Shown: piece by piece, positions 8,310 to 17,591 of the stretch
Numbering within the stretch: the stretch's first letter is position 1
Layout of the letters: the number at the start of each line of letters is the position of its first letter
Source of the DNA: Candidatus Zixiibacteriota bacterium
GTDB lineage: Bacteria; Zixibacteria; MSB-5A5; GN15; JACZUZ01
Assembly (NCBI GenBank): GCA_024280835.1
Contig: JAJRPJ010000003.1
Coordinates: 1-64,000 of the forward strand
Direction of reading: 5' to 3'
DNA length: 64,000 bases
Notes under the pieces: model-generated
Database searches by the model: none
What the model was told of the DNA's origin: nothing
The model's input: the letters and a program-made list of their open reading frames with translations, nothing else
Made by a program: the position numbers and the translations under genes

Positions 8310-9611
8310 GTGTTATCTAAGAAATCTATGAGCCAACCGAACCAAAACTCACCATTCTGTAAAATCTTTCCTACACTACTTTCTGCGCTGTTTTTATTTA
8401 CCATACTTGCTAGTTCTCCAAAAACTCTCTTTGCCCAAGACGCAGAGACTTCTGTAATTGATTCTACCTTGGAGAATCTCGTACCCATTCCAGCTCGACC
8501 AGCAAATGTTAAAGCTAAAGATCATGTCTATGATATAGGCGAGAAAGTTGATGTCAGTTGGGAGTTGTCACCTGATGATACTACAGGCTTGCGTAATGTT
8601 GTTGGGTATATCATATCTCGTCGACTTGATACAGCCTCAGATTTTGATTCAGTAGGCGCTGTGTTTTCGCGAATTGCTTCGTTGACCGATATTGGCTTAA
8701 CCAAAGGCGAAAGTTATCAATATGCGGTAACTGCTTACACCTCTGCTGGCGCCGTCTCTGAAACTTCGGTATCGAATTCAGTGACAACAGAACAGGAATG
8801 GTTTGATGGGGACAAGTTTTGGCAGGTCTTGCTACTGGTCATAATTGCTGGCTCGGTTGCCTACTTTATCTATCATGCCAAAAAAGGCAAGCCGATGTTC
8901 CTGCGCAAGATTGCAGGGCTGCAAGCTGTCGAAGAGGCCATTGGGCGCGCCACCGAAATGGGACGGCCAATATTGTTCATCCCTGGTATTCATGATATGG
9001 ATGATGTGCAAACAATCGCGGGTATGACTATACTTGCGAAAGTCGCCAAACAGGTTGCCGAATACGAGTCACGTATTTTTGTTCCGACTCGCGCTTCGCT
9101 AGCGATGACCGCCGCGCGTGAAACAGTCCGCGAAGCCTATATGACTGCGGGTCGTATTGATGCCTATCGCTCGGATGATATTTACTATGTCACTGACGAA
9201 CAATTTGGTTATGTCGCGGCGGTTAATGGAATAATGACCCGTGACAAACCAGCAACCTGTTTCTATCTAGGCGCTTTCTTTGCCGAATCACTAATTCTGG
9301 CTGAAACAGGCAACTCAATCGGCGCTATCCAAATCGCAGGAACCGCAATGCCGGCTCAGTTGCCGTTCTTTGTCGCTGCTTGTGACTATACACTAATTGG
9401 TGAAGAACTATTTGCCGCCTCAGCCTATCTCAGTGAGGATCCCAAACAAATGGGTTCGCTCAAGGGACAGGATGTTGGCAAAGTTGTCGCGATGGCAGCC
9501 ATTCTGATTGGCGCAGTTCTGGCGACTCTTGGCTCCGAAGAAGGTATGAACATCGAGACCTTCAATAGCGCATTTCATGCTTTCTGGGGTGTCTTTGGGG
9601 GCGGGGAATAG
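8310..9611 (+). CDS. module 2 subunit A: FN3 plus DUF6754-like membrane protein
   Basis: 433 residues from GTG at 8310; AGGAG lies 12 bases upstream, and an ATG at 8328 is the alternative. A signal peptide ends near TLFAQ. The FN3-like domain (about 60-165) shows VDVSWELSPDDT and VVGYIISRR, followed by a single TM (about 172-192). The conserved domain begins near 196 (FLRKIAGLQAVEEAIGRATE) with IPGIHDMDDVQTIAGM and PFFVAACDYTLIGEELFAAS near 352. A C-terminal TM follows. It lacks the extra central helices of the first copy. It starts 16 bases after the previous module, so the modules are almost certainly co-transcribed. Confidence 0.85.
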   Translation: MLSKKSMSQPNQNSPFCKIFPTLLSALFLFTILASSPKTLFAQDAETSVIDSTLENLVPIPARPANVKAKDHVYDIGEKVDVSWELSPDDTTGLRNVVGYIISRRLDTASDFDSVGAVFSRIASLTDIGLTKGESYQYAVTAYTSAGAVSETSVSNSVTTEQEWFDGDKFWQVLLLVIIAGSVAYFIYHAKKGKPMFLRKIAGLQAVEEAIGRATEMGRPILFIPGIHDMDDVQTIAGMTILAKVAKQVAEYESRIFVPTRASLAMTAARETVREAYMTAGRIDAYRSDDIYYVTDEQFGYVAAVNGIMTRDKPATCFYLGAFFAESLILAETGNSIGAIQIAGTAMPAQLPFFVAACDYTLIGEELFAASAYLSEDPKQMGSLKGQDVGKVVAMAAILIGAVLATLGSEEGMNIETFNSAFHAFWGVFGGGE

Positions 9612-9615
9612 ATAA

Positions 9616-10305
9616 ATGAAGCGCACTATTCCTATACTGATAACCTTTATTACGGGTGGAATAATTGTTCTGGCGGAGTTTATTCCGCCATGGGCAATTT
9701 TGCGTGAGCATGTTCTCATTTACTTCCAGATTATTGCTGTCTTTGCGTTTTTCCTTGGAGGCGGTTCACTACTAAAAATCAATTGCCAAAAGGTCGTCCG
9801 TAAGCGTGAGGATTGGCAGTTCGCTATTGTGACACTAGTTGGATTCTTCATCATGCTAGCGCTTGGATTATTTAAAATGGGTAATCCTGAAATGGTTGAT
9901 CTGGGCTTCGCTGCAGATTTGAATGCCAGTGGCTCATGGTTCAAGAATGTCTTTGACGCGGTCAAAGCGCCACTCTCAGCTAGTATGTATTCGTTGTTAG
10001 CATTCTTTATCGCTTCGGCTTCATACCGCGCTTTTCGAGCCAAGAACTCTGACGCTACTGTTTTGCTTGTCTCGGCATTTATTATTTTGCTTGGGCAAAC
10101 CTTTGTCGGAGTTGTCTCCACTGGATGGATGCCTGAATGGATGTCGTTCTTCAAAGTTGAAAACCTCTCGCTCTGGTTACTCGCCAAAGCGAATCTCGCT
10201 GGTCAACGTGCGATTTTGATTGGTATCGCTCTTGGCATTATTTCGATGTCACTACGAGTGATCCTTGGAATTGAGCGCACTCATCTCAGCGGGGGAGACG
10301 AATAA
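9616..10305 (+). CDS. module 2 subunit B: polytopic membrane protein
   Basis: 229 residues, paralogue of the proteins at 6057 and 13512. It starts KRTIPILITFITGGI and keeps LAFFIASASYRAFRAKN near residue 130 and the LAGQRAILIGIALGI block, then LRVILGIERTH, at the C-terminus. It has about five to six membrane helices. It starts 4 bases after subunit A, with a GGGGCGGGG run upstream in the end of that gene. Function unknown; presumed integral part of the module complex. Confidence 0.85.
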   Translation: MKRTIPILITFITGGIIVLAEFIPPWAILREHVLIYFQIIAVFAFFLGGGSLLKINCQKVVRKREDWQFAIVTLVGFFIMLALGLFKMGNPEMVDLGFAADLNASGSWFKNVFDAVKAPLSASMYSLLAFFIASASYRAFRAKNSDATVLLVSAFIILLGQTFVGVVSTGWMPEWMSFFKVENLSLWLLAKANLAGQRAILIGIALGIISMSLRVILGIERTHLSGGDE

Positions 10306-10307
10306 GC

Positions 10308-11249
10308 ATGTTACTAGCGGTTACTCAGGGTCTTGGACCTGTATTTAGTTGGTTCTTTTGGATTACTTTCGCGGCAGGTCTCGGATGGCTTCTGTGGATG
10401 TCTATTACTGGACGTGAAGTTGAGCGGCGTATAATATTTCTCTTTATGGGACTGACTGTCTCAGGCGCTGTCTTAGCTGGGATTATTTTACCAGTTCAAG
10501 AGACAACAGTTGTGCGCAATGTTTTTGATACTATTGAGGGTTTAAGTGAAGGTGACAGAGTTCTACTTTCACTTGACTATGATCCGTCGGGAGCCCCAGA
10601 ACTTGAGCCAATGGCCAAAGCTGTTTCCCAGCATTGCTTCGAGAAAAAACTGAAGATTTGCTATATGACACTCTGGGGCACAGGTGGCGCGATGATTACT
10701 GATGTGATTGCGTTGGCAAAAGTGGATTTCCCTGATTTAGTATATGGCGATGATTATTGTAATGTCGGTTATCGCGCTGGTAATGAAGCTGTGCTCCGTG
10801 TGATTGCCTCTGATTTCCGCAAGACTTTCCCCACCGATGTCTCTGGAACCTCGCTCGATAGTTTGTCAGTGATGAATGGTATTCTTAACTGCGCGGATTT
10901 CAAATATATCGTTGCGATTGGTAGTGGTCGGCCTGGAATCAAAGAGTGGGTCGAGTACGTTGTCGAGCCATCGGGGGCCTTGATGGGCAGTGGCGCCGCG
11001 GCGGTTTCGGCTCCGCAACTTTATCCATATTATCCTCAGCAAATGAACGGTATGATGGGTGGTTCAAAAGGTGCCTCTGAGTATGAAAAAATGTTACGCC
11101 GAGTCTATCCGAAATTCAAAAGCTCCAGAGCGCAGGCTACTGAAATCATGGGGCCGCAAACTGTCGCCCATGTCTTCCTGATGTTGCTTATCGTCTTTGC
11201 CAACATCTCTTACTTCCTTGCCAAAAAGAGGAAAGGGGCTAGCGCATGA
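10308..11249 (+). CDS. module 2 subunit C: two-ended membrane protein with alpha/beta domain
   Basis: 313 residues: two N-terminal TM helices, a soluble domain (about 75-275) and a C-terminal TM before KKRKGASA. It retains the module motifs LDYDPSGAPELEPMA, DYCNVGYRAGNE, GRPGIKEWV, APQLYPY and GMMGGSKGASEYE. GGGGGAG lies about 10 bases upstream of the ATG. Its stop overlaps the subunit D start as ATGA. Function unknown. Confidence 0.85.
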   Translation: MLLAVTQGLGPVFSWFFWITFAAGLGWLLWMSITGREVERRIIFLFMGLTVSGAVLAGIILPVQETTVVRNVFDTIEGLSEGDRVLLSLDYDPSGAPELEPMAKAVSQHCFEKKLKICYMTLWGTGGAMITDVIALAKVDFPDLVYGDDYCNVGYRAGNEAVLRVIASDFRKTFPTDVSGTSLDSLSVMNGILNCADFKYIVAIGSGRPGIKEWVEYVVEPSGALMGSGAAAVSAPQLYPYYPQQMNGMMGGSKGASEYEKMLRRVYPKFKSSRAQATEIMGPQTVAHVFLMLLIVFANISYFLAKKRKGASA

Positions 11250-12061
11250 ACCGCAAAGTATTAATACCAATAGCCTCAATAATTGTTTTCATCGGATTTG
11301 TTCTTTTGAAATTAGACTGGGATGGCGCCGATAGGACACATGAACTTTGGGAAGCGCTAGAAGTCACCGCAGGTGGATTCCTGACTTTGATGATTTTCTC
11401 GTTCCTCTATAAGGACAATGCTTTTTACAAATTCGCTGAGCACCTCTATGTGGGTATCTCAGCGGCCTACTGGATGTGCGTTGGCTTCTGGTCAAACCTC
11501 GCTCAGCAAGCGATTCCTCATCTTTCACAATCACTTAGTGAGGCGCTTGGGCAGCCGTTCTTGGGTTATATTTGGCATTATTGGATACCTGTGGCATTGG
11601 GGCTAATTCTATTGACCCGCTTACTTCCTGAAAGCATGAAAATCGGCTGGATTTCCAAATGGACACTGGCGTTTATTGTCGCCTCCACTGCAGGGTTGTT
11701 TATTACCGCTAACCTACAGGCCAACTTTATCGCGCAAATCGCTAGTACTATGAGTTTGCCGCTCTTGCCTGACTGGACAGGGTTCGGGGATTTCTTGTCG
11801 AACTTTGATTTGAGCTACGAAGGCCAGTTCGTCAAGATGTTTTCCAATTGGGTCATCATTATTGGTGTCATTAGCGGATTAGTCTACTTTTTCTTCTCGA
11901 AAGAGCATACAGGTTGGTTTGGCAGAGTCTCGCGCCTCGGAATCTGGGTGTTGATGGTCACTTTTGGGGCCGCTTTTGGCTATACTGTGATGGGCCGTGT
12001 TTCATTATTAGTAGGTCGATTGACTTTCCTTTTCCGTGATTGGGCGGGAGTAATTGGCTAG
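11246..12061 (+). CDS. module 2 subunit D: polytopic membrane protein
   Basis: 271 residues with about seven hydrophobic helices. Compared with the module 1 copy it carries an extra N-terminal helix (RKVLIPIASIIVFIGFVLL) and a longer loop before the last helices. The hallmark FSFLYKDNAFYKFAEHLYVG and the C-terminal FFFSKEHTGWFGR, then GIWVLMVTFGAAFGYTVM, are present. Its ATG overlaps the subunit C stop by four bases. A gap of 107 bases separates it from module 3. Function unknown. Confidence 0.85.
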   Translation: MNRKVLIPIASIIVFIGFVLLKLDWDGADRTHELWEALEVTAGGFLTLMIFSFLYKDNAFYKFAEHLYVGISAAYWMCVGFWSNLAQQAIPHLSQSLSEALGQPFLGYIWHYWIPVALGLILLTRLLPESMKIGWISKWTLAFIVASTAGLFITANLQANFIAQIASTMSLPLLPDWTGFGDFLSNFDLSYEGQFVKMFSNWVIIIGVISGLVYFFFSKEHTGWFGRVSRLGIWVLMVTFGAAFGYTVMGRVSLLVGRLTFLFRDWAGVIG

Positions 12062-12168
12062 TTTGCAAACTTGGCCGTTTGTGTTTTATCTTGCAATGAT
12101 TCTTGAACACGGTTATTAACAGCGGCGGAACGAGACCGTCATCTGAAAATGGCTTTTCAAAAAATTTC

Positions 12169-13449
12169 ATGAACTACTACACAGAAAAGATAACTAGAGC
12201 ATTATTGCCAGCCAACGCTACGGCCCTATTGGTTGCCTTGTTGTTGGCCTGTGCGACTTTGAATGTTTCTGCTCAGGAATCAGTCGTTGAAGAAGATGCA
12301 GTAGGTTCTGCTCTCGTAGCGCCAGTGGGTGTAAGCTCTGTGACGGCTTCGGACGCTCCGAACGACGCTGGTCGGGCTGTTGTTGTGACTTTTGTTCCTG
12401 CACCCGTGCCACAGAGTGAAGATCAGGCGTTGACACTTAGCTACGAAATCCATCGCGCGCTTTCGCAGGATGGGCCTTGGAAAAAAGTTGGCGCTATGCC
12501 GTCAGATACTACTGCTATTATGACTTTCAAAGACGCAGGTGGTCGTGACACTACCAGCTCTGACTATTTCCCGACAGAGACAGACTTGTATTACCGTGTC
12601 CGTTCGATGACAGTCGACACAGCATTATTCGCTGAATCAGAAATCGCTGGTCCTGTGCAGGGAATCGGGCAGTGGTGGAATAGTGGACGGAGTCCAGTTT
12701 TTTGGTTCGTATTGTTCTTTACTATATTGACGTTGGTATTTCTAAATGTCGCCAGAAAACGCGGTGACTCTCTTTATATTCGCCCACTGGCTGGAATTGA
12801 CGCAGTTGACGAAGCTATCGGCCGCGCCACAGAAATGGGCAAACCGATTCTGTATGTTCTTGGGCTTGGCACGGCGTCTGATATCGCCACCATCGCCTCA
12901 TTCACAATCCTTGGACGAGTTTCACGCAAAGTCGCTGAATATCAAACAGATGTAATTGTTCCTTGTTATGATCCGATTGTCTTTACGATTGCTCAGGAGA
13001 CTGTGCGCTCTGGATATATGGACGCTGGCCGTCCCGATGCTTACCGTGATGAACAAGTTTATTTTGTTACGCAGGCACAGTTCGCCTATGTCGCGGCGGT
13101 CAATGGCACGATTCTACGTGAACGCCCTGCGACAAATATCTATTTGGGTAAGTTTTTCGCCGAGTCACTGATTTTGGCCGAGACTGGGGCTATTGCTGGA
13201 TCAATTCAAATAGCTGGCACTGATGAAATCGCTCAGTTGCCATTCTTTGTTGTGGCTTGTGATTATACATTGATTGGTGAAGAACTCTATGCGGCATCGG
13301 CCTATCTTGGCCGTGAACCGCTCTTACTTGGAGCTCTCAAGGCTCAAGATTATGCCAAAGCGGTGATAGTGGTCTTGGCGATTATTGGTGTGATTATGAC
13401 AAGCATGGGATATGAATGGTTTGCTGAGGCTTTTAAGGTCGTTGGTTGA
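12169..13449 (+). CDS. module 3 subunit A: divergent FN3 plus DUF6754-like protein
   Basis: 426 residues from the ATG at 12169, chosen because the signal peptide (ending NVSAQ) begins there; the frame is open to 12103. The FN3-like domain is about 45-160, one TM about 170-190, and the conserved domain starts near 202 (YIRPLAGIDAVDEAIGRATE) with PFFVVACDYTLIGEELYAAS near 358. It departs from the first two copies at sites they share: IPGI becomes VLGL, GTAMP becomes GTDEI, and LKGQDVGK becomes LKAQDYAK. This suggests a specialised or non-catalytic partner. No ribosome site is obvious. Confidence 0.82.
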   Translation: MNYYTEKITRALLPANATALLVALLLACATLNVSAQESVVEEDAVGSALVAPVGVSSVTASDAPNDAGRAVVVTFVPAPVPQSEDQALTLSYEIHRALSQDGPWKKVGAMPSDTTAIMTFKDAGGRDTTSSDYFPTETDLYYRVRSMTVDTALFAESEIAGPVQGIGQWWNSGRSPVFWFVLFFTILTLVFLNVARKRGDSLYIRPLAGIDAVDEAIGRATEMGKPILYVLGLGTASDIATIASFTILGRVSRKVAEYQTDVIVPCYDPIVFTIAQETVRSGYMDAGRPDAYRDEQVYFVTQAQFAYVAAVNGTILRERPATNIYLGKFFAESLILAETGAIAGSIQIAGTDEIAQLPFFVVACDYTLIGEELYAASAYLGREPLLLGALKAQDYAKAVIVVLAIIGVIMTSMGYEWFAEAFKVVG

Positions 13450-13511
13450 TAGTTGTTAGTTGATGATTGTGGCTTAGGCCGAATAAGTATAGAATTCTTA
13501 TAGAGAAGAAT

Positions 13512-14144
13512 ATGAAACGACAGATACCATTAGCGCTTGTAATACTCTTCGGCTGGTTGATGCTGGCTTTGTATTTTATCCCACTTGAGGGCGCACAGAA
13601 AATCAATGAAAATTTGCTGGATTGGACAGCTATCATTGGTATTTTCGCTTTGGCGCTTGGAATCTGGTCCTTGATATCTGTTAATGTCGACAAGATTCAA
13701 TACAAAAAACGGGATTGGCCCTATAGTATTGTCACGCTCTTTGGTCTGTTTGCGATGATAGTCTTCGGACTGAAATTCGGCGGAGCAGATTCAATGTTTC
13801 AAGGCCAAGAGTCATATATGTTTCGTCACTTCTTTGACGACATTCTGATTCCGATCTTCTCAACAATGTTTTCGCTCTTGGCGTTCTTTATTGCCTCAGC
13901 GGCATATCGCGCTTTTCGCGCTCGCTCAGCCCTAGCCACGATCCTGTTGGTTGGCGCTATTATAGTGATGATTAGATTCTTCCCCTTTATTGCGGAGTAC
14001 ACACGTCCTGTGGCGGATTGGATTATCAATGTTCCTAACTTGGCAGCTAAACGCGCAATTTGGATGGGTGTTGGACTTGGTATTGTCGCCACTGGGTTGA
14101 AGGTAATTCTGGGTATCGAACGTTCTTATCTTGGTAGAGATTAA
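13512..14144 (+). CDS. module 3 subunit B: polytopic membrane protein
   Basis: 210 residues from the ATG at 13512, matching the KRxIP start of its paralogues; the frame is open upstream to 13467 without support. It keeps LAFFIASAAYRAFRARS near residue 120 and a C-terminal LAAKRAIWMGVGLGI, then LKVILGIERSY. Its last base overlaps the subunit C start (TAATG). The leader contains back-to-back TTGATAG/TTGTTAG/TTGATGA copies. Function unknown. Confidence 0.83.
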   Translation: MKRQIPLALVILFGWLMLALYFIPLEGAQKINENLLDWTAIIGIFALALGIWSLISVNVDKIQYKKRDWPYSIVTLFGLFAMIVFGLKFGGADSMFQGQESYMFRHFFDDILIPIFSTMFSLLAFFIASAAYRAFRARSALATILLVGAIIVMIRFFPFIAEYTRPVADWIINVPNLAAKRAIWMGVGLGIVATGLKVILGIERSYLGRD

Positions 14145-15043
14145 TGAGTAACAATCAAACAAATAACAACTCGAATCTAAGCTTCTTAGAACGTCTCATG
14201 CTTCTTGATAGGCGCTGGGTATTCTTGGTTTTGGCCTTAGTGGTGGTCTCTACATATTACATCCCGATGAAAGTTCCAGTGCCAGCTTCGACTGAAGTAC
14301 GATCGATTTATGATGCTGTTGAGGGACTCAAAGAAGGCGACAAGATTCTTCTGGCGATTGACTACGACCCGAATGCTCTCGCTGAATTGCATCCGATGAC
14401 CTACGCGATTCTAGAGCAGTGTTTCCGCAAGAAGGTTGGTGTGATAATCACGTCACTTTCGCAAAATGGCCCTGGTATGGCCGAACAAGCGATCTTAGAT
14501 ATCGTCGATTCGACGGCCTTACCCAGAACGTACAATGGTGTTAGTTACCCAGGCCGAGAGATAATCAATGGGGTTGATTACTGTTTCCTTGGTTACCGAG
14601 CCTATTTTGAGTTGGTCATCACGGGTATGGGCCAAAACTTCCGCACATTTTACTCAAGAGACTACTATGATGTCTTGTTGGATTCTATCCCGATAATGAA
14701 AGACGTGCAGAATTACGATGATATTGAAATGGTGATAGATATTTCTGGGTCGAATGTGGTTGACGCTTGGATTAAGTATGCCGCTGCTCGCTATGACGTG
14801 AAACTGGCTCTGGGCCTCACTGGTGTCATGATGACAGATTACTATCCCTACCTTGGTTCAGGCCGAATTTTCGGCCTGATGGGTGGTTTACTTGGCGCAG
14901 CGGAATATGAGAGCCTAGCTGACAACCCAGGACTGGCGATGGATGGTATGAAAGTGCAAGTTTGGGCTCATATTACAATTATTCTGTTCATCCTGATCGC
15001 CAATATCGGCTATTTTGGAACACGCAAAAAGAGGGGACTCTAA
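14144..15043 (+). CDS. module 3 subunit C: divergent two-ended membrane protein
   Basis: 299 residues with one N-terminal TM rather than two (about 22-42), a soluble domain and a C-terminal TM ending GTRKKRGL. It aligns with its paralogues through IDYDPNALAELHPM, VDYCFLGYRAYFE, YPYLGSGRIFGLMGG and LLGAAEYE. It has lost the GNE triplet after the GY motif, and the GxPGxxEWV motif has become GSNVVDAWI. Loss at these Gly/Glu sites points to a changed or absent ligand function. It overlaps its neighbours by one base on each side. Confidence 0.83.
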   Translation: MSNNQTNNNSNLSFLERLMLLDRRWVFLVLALVVVSTYYIPMKVPVPASTEVRSIYDAVEGLKEGDKILLAIDYDPNALAELHPMTYAILEQCFRKKVGVIITSLSQNGPGMAEQAILDIVDSTALPRTYNGVSYPGREIINGVDYCFLGYRAYFELVITGMGQNFRTFYSRDYYDVLLDSIPIMKDVQNYDDIEMVIDISGSNVVDAWIKYAAARYDVKLALGLTGVMMTDYYPYLGSGRIFGLMGGLLGAAEYESLADNPGLAMDGMKVQVWAHITIILFILIANIGYFGTRKKRGL

Positions 15044-15825
15044 TGAATCCGCTTCTTAGTTTTGGTGACTACCTCTGGATGACTTTTGCCGCGTTTCTGA
15101 CACTGGCGACATTTTCATTCCTCTATAAAGATAATCCGCTTTACAAATTTGCCGAACATCTAGTGGTCGGTGTCTCAGCTGGATATTTTGTAATTATTCT
15201 CTACTACGGCTCACTAAAGACACAACTTGTTGAAAAACTTATCAATCATGAATGGGTCTATCTGATACCGTTGGTGTTGGGTGTTTTGATGTGGACTCGT
15301 TTCAATAAGAAGTTGTCGTGGGTCTCTAGGTACCCTATTGCAATCTATATTGGAATAGCCACTGGGTTGGCAATTCCGCTGGAAATGCAAACAAAAGTCA
15401 CCGAGCAACTGGAAGCAATGATGGTGTATATCCAATGGAACGACTTACTTGCTGGTGGATTTTGGAATTACACGAACTCATTTGCGGCGCTATTGGTGAT
15501 TATTGGCACACTCGCGGCCCTGATTTACTTTTACTTCTCCAAGGAGCATAAGGGTTGGTTTGGTGGAGTCGCCACAGTTGGTATCTGGACGCTGATGCTT
15601 GGTTTCGGAGCGTCATTTGGCGCCACAGTCATGGCTCGTATTTCATTGCTCATTAACCGTGTTCAGTTTCTCGATCAATGGCGTATCAACTCAGTTGGTT
15701 CGGTTCATCAAGAGGGTAGTGGCTCCTATACCGCTATCTATTGGGTCGTGCTACTTGGTATGCTGGGACTCCTCGTGGTTGATTTGATTCGCACCAAAGG
15801 CAAAACAGAAACCGATTTGAACTAA
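15043..15825 (+). CDS. module 3 subunit D: polytopic membrane protein
   Basis: 260 residues from the ATG at 15043 (TAATG overlap with subunit C); the longer frame from 14962 lies inside subunit C. It keeps FSFLYKDNPLYKFAEHLVVG and FYFSKEHKGWFGG, then GIWTLMLGFGASFGATVM. It carries an extra C-terminal helix (AIYWVVLLGMLGLLVVDLI) absent from the other copies. It is the last gene of the operon; no clear terminator follows. Confidence 0.83.
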   Translation: MNPLLSFGDYLWMTFAAFLTLATFSFLYKDNPLYKFAEHLVVGVSAGYFVIILYYGSLKTQLVEKLINHEWVYLIPLVLGVLMWTRFNKKLSWVSRYPIAIYIGIATGLAIPLEMQTKVTEQLEAMMVYIQWNDLLAGGFWNYTNSFAALLVIIGTLAALIYFYFSKEHKGWFGGVATVGIWTLMLGFGASFGATVMARISLLINRVQFLDQWRINSVGSVHQEGSGSYTAIYWVVLLGMLGLLVVDLIRTKGKTETDLN

Positions 15826-16533
15826 ACTTACTCTTTTCGTTAATCAACCTTTTGAAACAGTCCCATCTATTCCACTTCCATATCCACTTGTTCTATGATG
15901 CGCTACCAGTTTAGTTAACTCAAATTGTATCGCCGCATTGAGACGAGATGAAGTTTTCTTGTGGCTTAGCGCCAACTTTTTTGTTTACTCGTTAATTCTC
16001 CCACTAAGCGCGTACAAAAATCACGTCTACAAGAAAAGTTTTTTATTGACATTAGTAGCTATAAAATGGCATATAGTGTGTGGAACCGTGTATCCCCACA
16101 ATATTTTTGCGCCCAGCGGCGAGATTTCGTATCTCTTTGCCGTGCATGGCCTTATCGGAACTACGTCAATTCGCGCATAAGCTCCTGCTTGGCAGTATGT
16201 TACAAAATCTATGTTTCGAGTGTGGTGTAAGTTTGTCTATAGCAGTGATTTATGAGGGAGCGCTTGTAAGAGAATTCTCTGAATCGCTTGACATCGGACA
16301 CTACTCTCGCTAGCATTTGTGTGATTGCAGTTAGGGCTTTGGATCCAAGTATGGGTTTTTTGTCTGTCATAATAGCCAGAAAGAAATTGTTTTCGACTTG
16401 TATGGAACGCAAGGTGAGCGCGATTGAAGCTTCTGGTAGAAATAATTTTCAATTTTCTTGATGTAATGAGTTTTGTGTCAGGACAACACGAATTCGCCTC
16501 ATGCGACTAACAACAACAAGTGAGGTTTTACGG
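15826..16533. other. intergenic stretch after the membrane operon
   Basis: About 700 bases without a supportable gene. Short frames on both strands lack ribosome sites and domain features. A perfect TTGACA lies at 16046-16051 with an AT-rich region after it, but the nearest -10-like hexamers are at poor spacing. GAGG at 16522 belongs to the next gene. Confidence 0.5.
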
Positions 16534-17016
16534 ATGAAAAAGAACGCTATGAAAGAGCTGGACAGGGAAAGCAAACGACAAGATTCGGTTAGCCCCAAGT
16601 CGCGTCTCAATGCTGAAAGCATGTCTCCAGAAACAGTGGCTTCATCTCTGGTTACTGGTAGAAACGTCTTGGCCAAACAGGACGGTAAGAAAGCGGCAGC
16701 GCCAACGACTCTCTCAGAAGTCGATATGACAGGTCTGACCGAGGAAGAGCGCAAGAAAGTCGTAAGTGATATTAGACGCGAGTATCAACGCCAGTACTAT
16801 CAGAAGCACAAAGAAAAAGCCAAAGAATATCAACGACAGTACAATCTGACCCATAAGAAGAAAATTCGCGGTGGACGTGGTAAGGCCAGTTTTGATTGCC
16901 CACGTGAACAAACGAGAATGACCTACAACACCGCTGACTTGATGCATTCACCGCCAGAGAAAGCCATGAAGATTATTCGGGATATTCTCTCGGGCGAAAA
17001 AATGTTCACCATGTAG
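16534..17016 (+). CDS. small basic protein, unknown
   Basis: 160 residues from the ATG at 16534, chosen because GAGG lies 8 bases upstream; an in-frame ATG at 16501 has no such site. The protein is hydrophilic, with an extremely charged central helix holding two copies of EYQRQY (REYQRQYYQKHKEKAK, then EYQRQYNLTHKKK), probably coiled coil or nucleic-acid binding. The C-terminal part (TRMTYNTADLMHSPPEKAMK) looks folded. No family recognised, no signal peptide. It stands alone between long intergenic regions. Confidence 0.6.
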   Translation: MKKNAMKELDRESKRQDSVSPKSRLNAESMSPETVASSLVTGRNVLAKQDGKKAAAPTTLSEVDMTGLTEEERKKVVSDIRREYQRQYYQKHKEKAKEYQRQYNLTHKKKIRGGRGKASFDCPREQTRMTYNTADLMHSPPEKAMKIIRDILSGEKMFTM

Positions 17017-17591
17017 GCTGTTTACCAGCTAAGCCCAATAACATTCTTGTCATTCTGATTAAGGTGGGCTTGTAGTCGAAATTACAATTTGTCGTTGCAA
17101 TTGCAACGAAATCATCAAATACGTTTTTGTCGTCTTAGTATTTACGAATATTAGCGCTCCGTCAGGCCATGAGTCTATTAGTTCAAGTCGATACGCTGAA
17201 CTACACATGTCATGATTTACTATTAGCTCAACTGCTGACTTGCTGTAGCGCTGAATACCCAGCAGCTTGGAGTCGGATAGAAAAGAGTTGGCCTGTCTTT
17301 ATTTTGCGGTCCTTAGTTTGATATTGTCAAAGTTACTTCAGGTGTCTTCTTTTGAGGCAATATTGGCGCAATTGTGGCGTCTGGAATTGCCTCGTAGTCC
17401 TCTAATTGTCGCTTAAAATGCGTGACTTGCCAGATTCATGTAGATTGACTATGTTAAATGGGGATCGAGTCCTCGCTATATGTGTAAGTTGTTGTTATGG
17501 AGACACTTATGATAGTGAGGGGCCGTCCAGTATTGCGCGAATTGTAATGATTTAGGCGCATGGCAGAGGAATCTCAACCCACGGGACAGAG
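17017..17591. other. intergenic region upstream of ppdK
   Basis: About 575 bases without a gene on either strand. It contains an 18-bp perfect palindrome at 17092-17109 and a TATGAT hexamer at 17508 without a well-spaced -35. The length suggests regulated expression of the PPDK gene, but no full promoter stands out. Confidence 0.5.
17092..17109. promoter_or_regulatory. 18-bp perfect palindrome, operator-like
   Basis: TCGTTGCAATTGCAACGA is perfectly self-complementary with no spacer. It has no T-run and no GC-rich stem, so it suits dimeric protein binding better than termination. It lies about 480 bases upstream of ppdK and 75 bases after the small basic protein gene. The cognate regulator is unknown. 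Confidence 0.45.

Noticed and set aside
16046-16080. TTGACA followed by AT-rich DNA as a promoter
   Set aside because: The best -10-like hexamers are 8 or about 20 bases away, outside workable spacing, and no gene follows within 400 bases.
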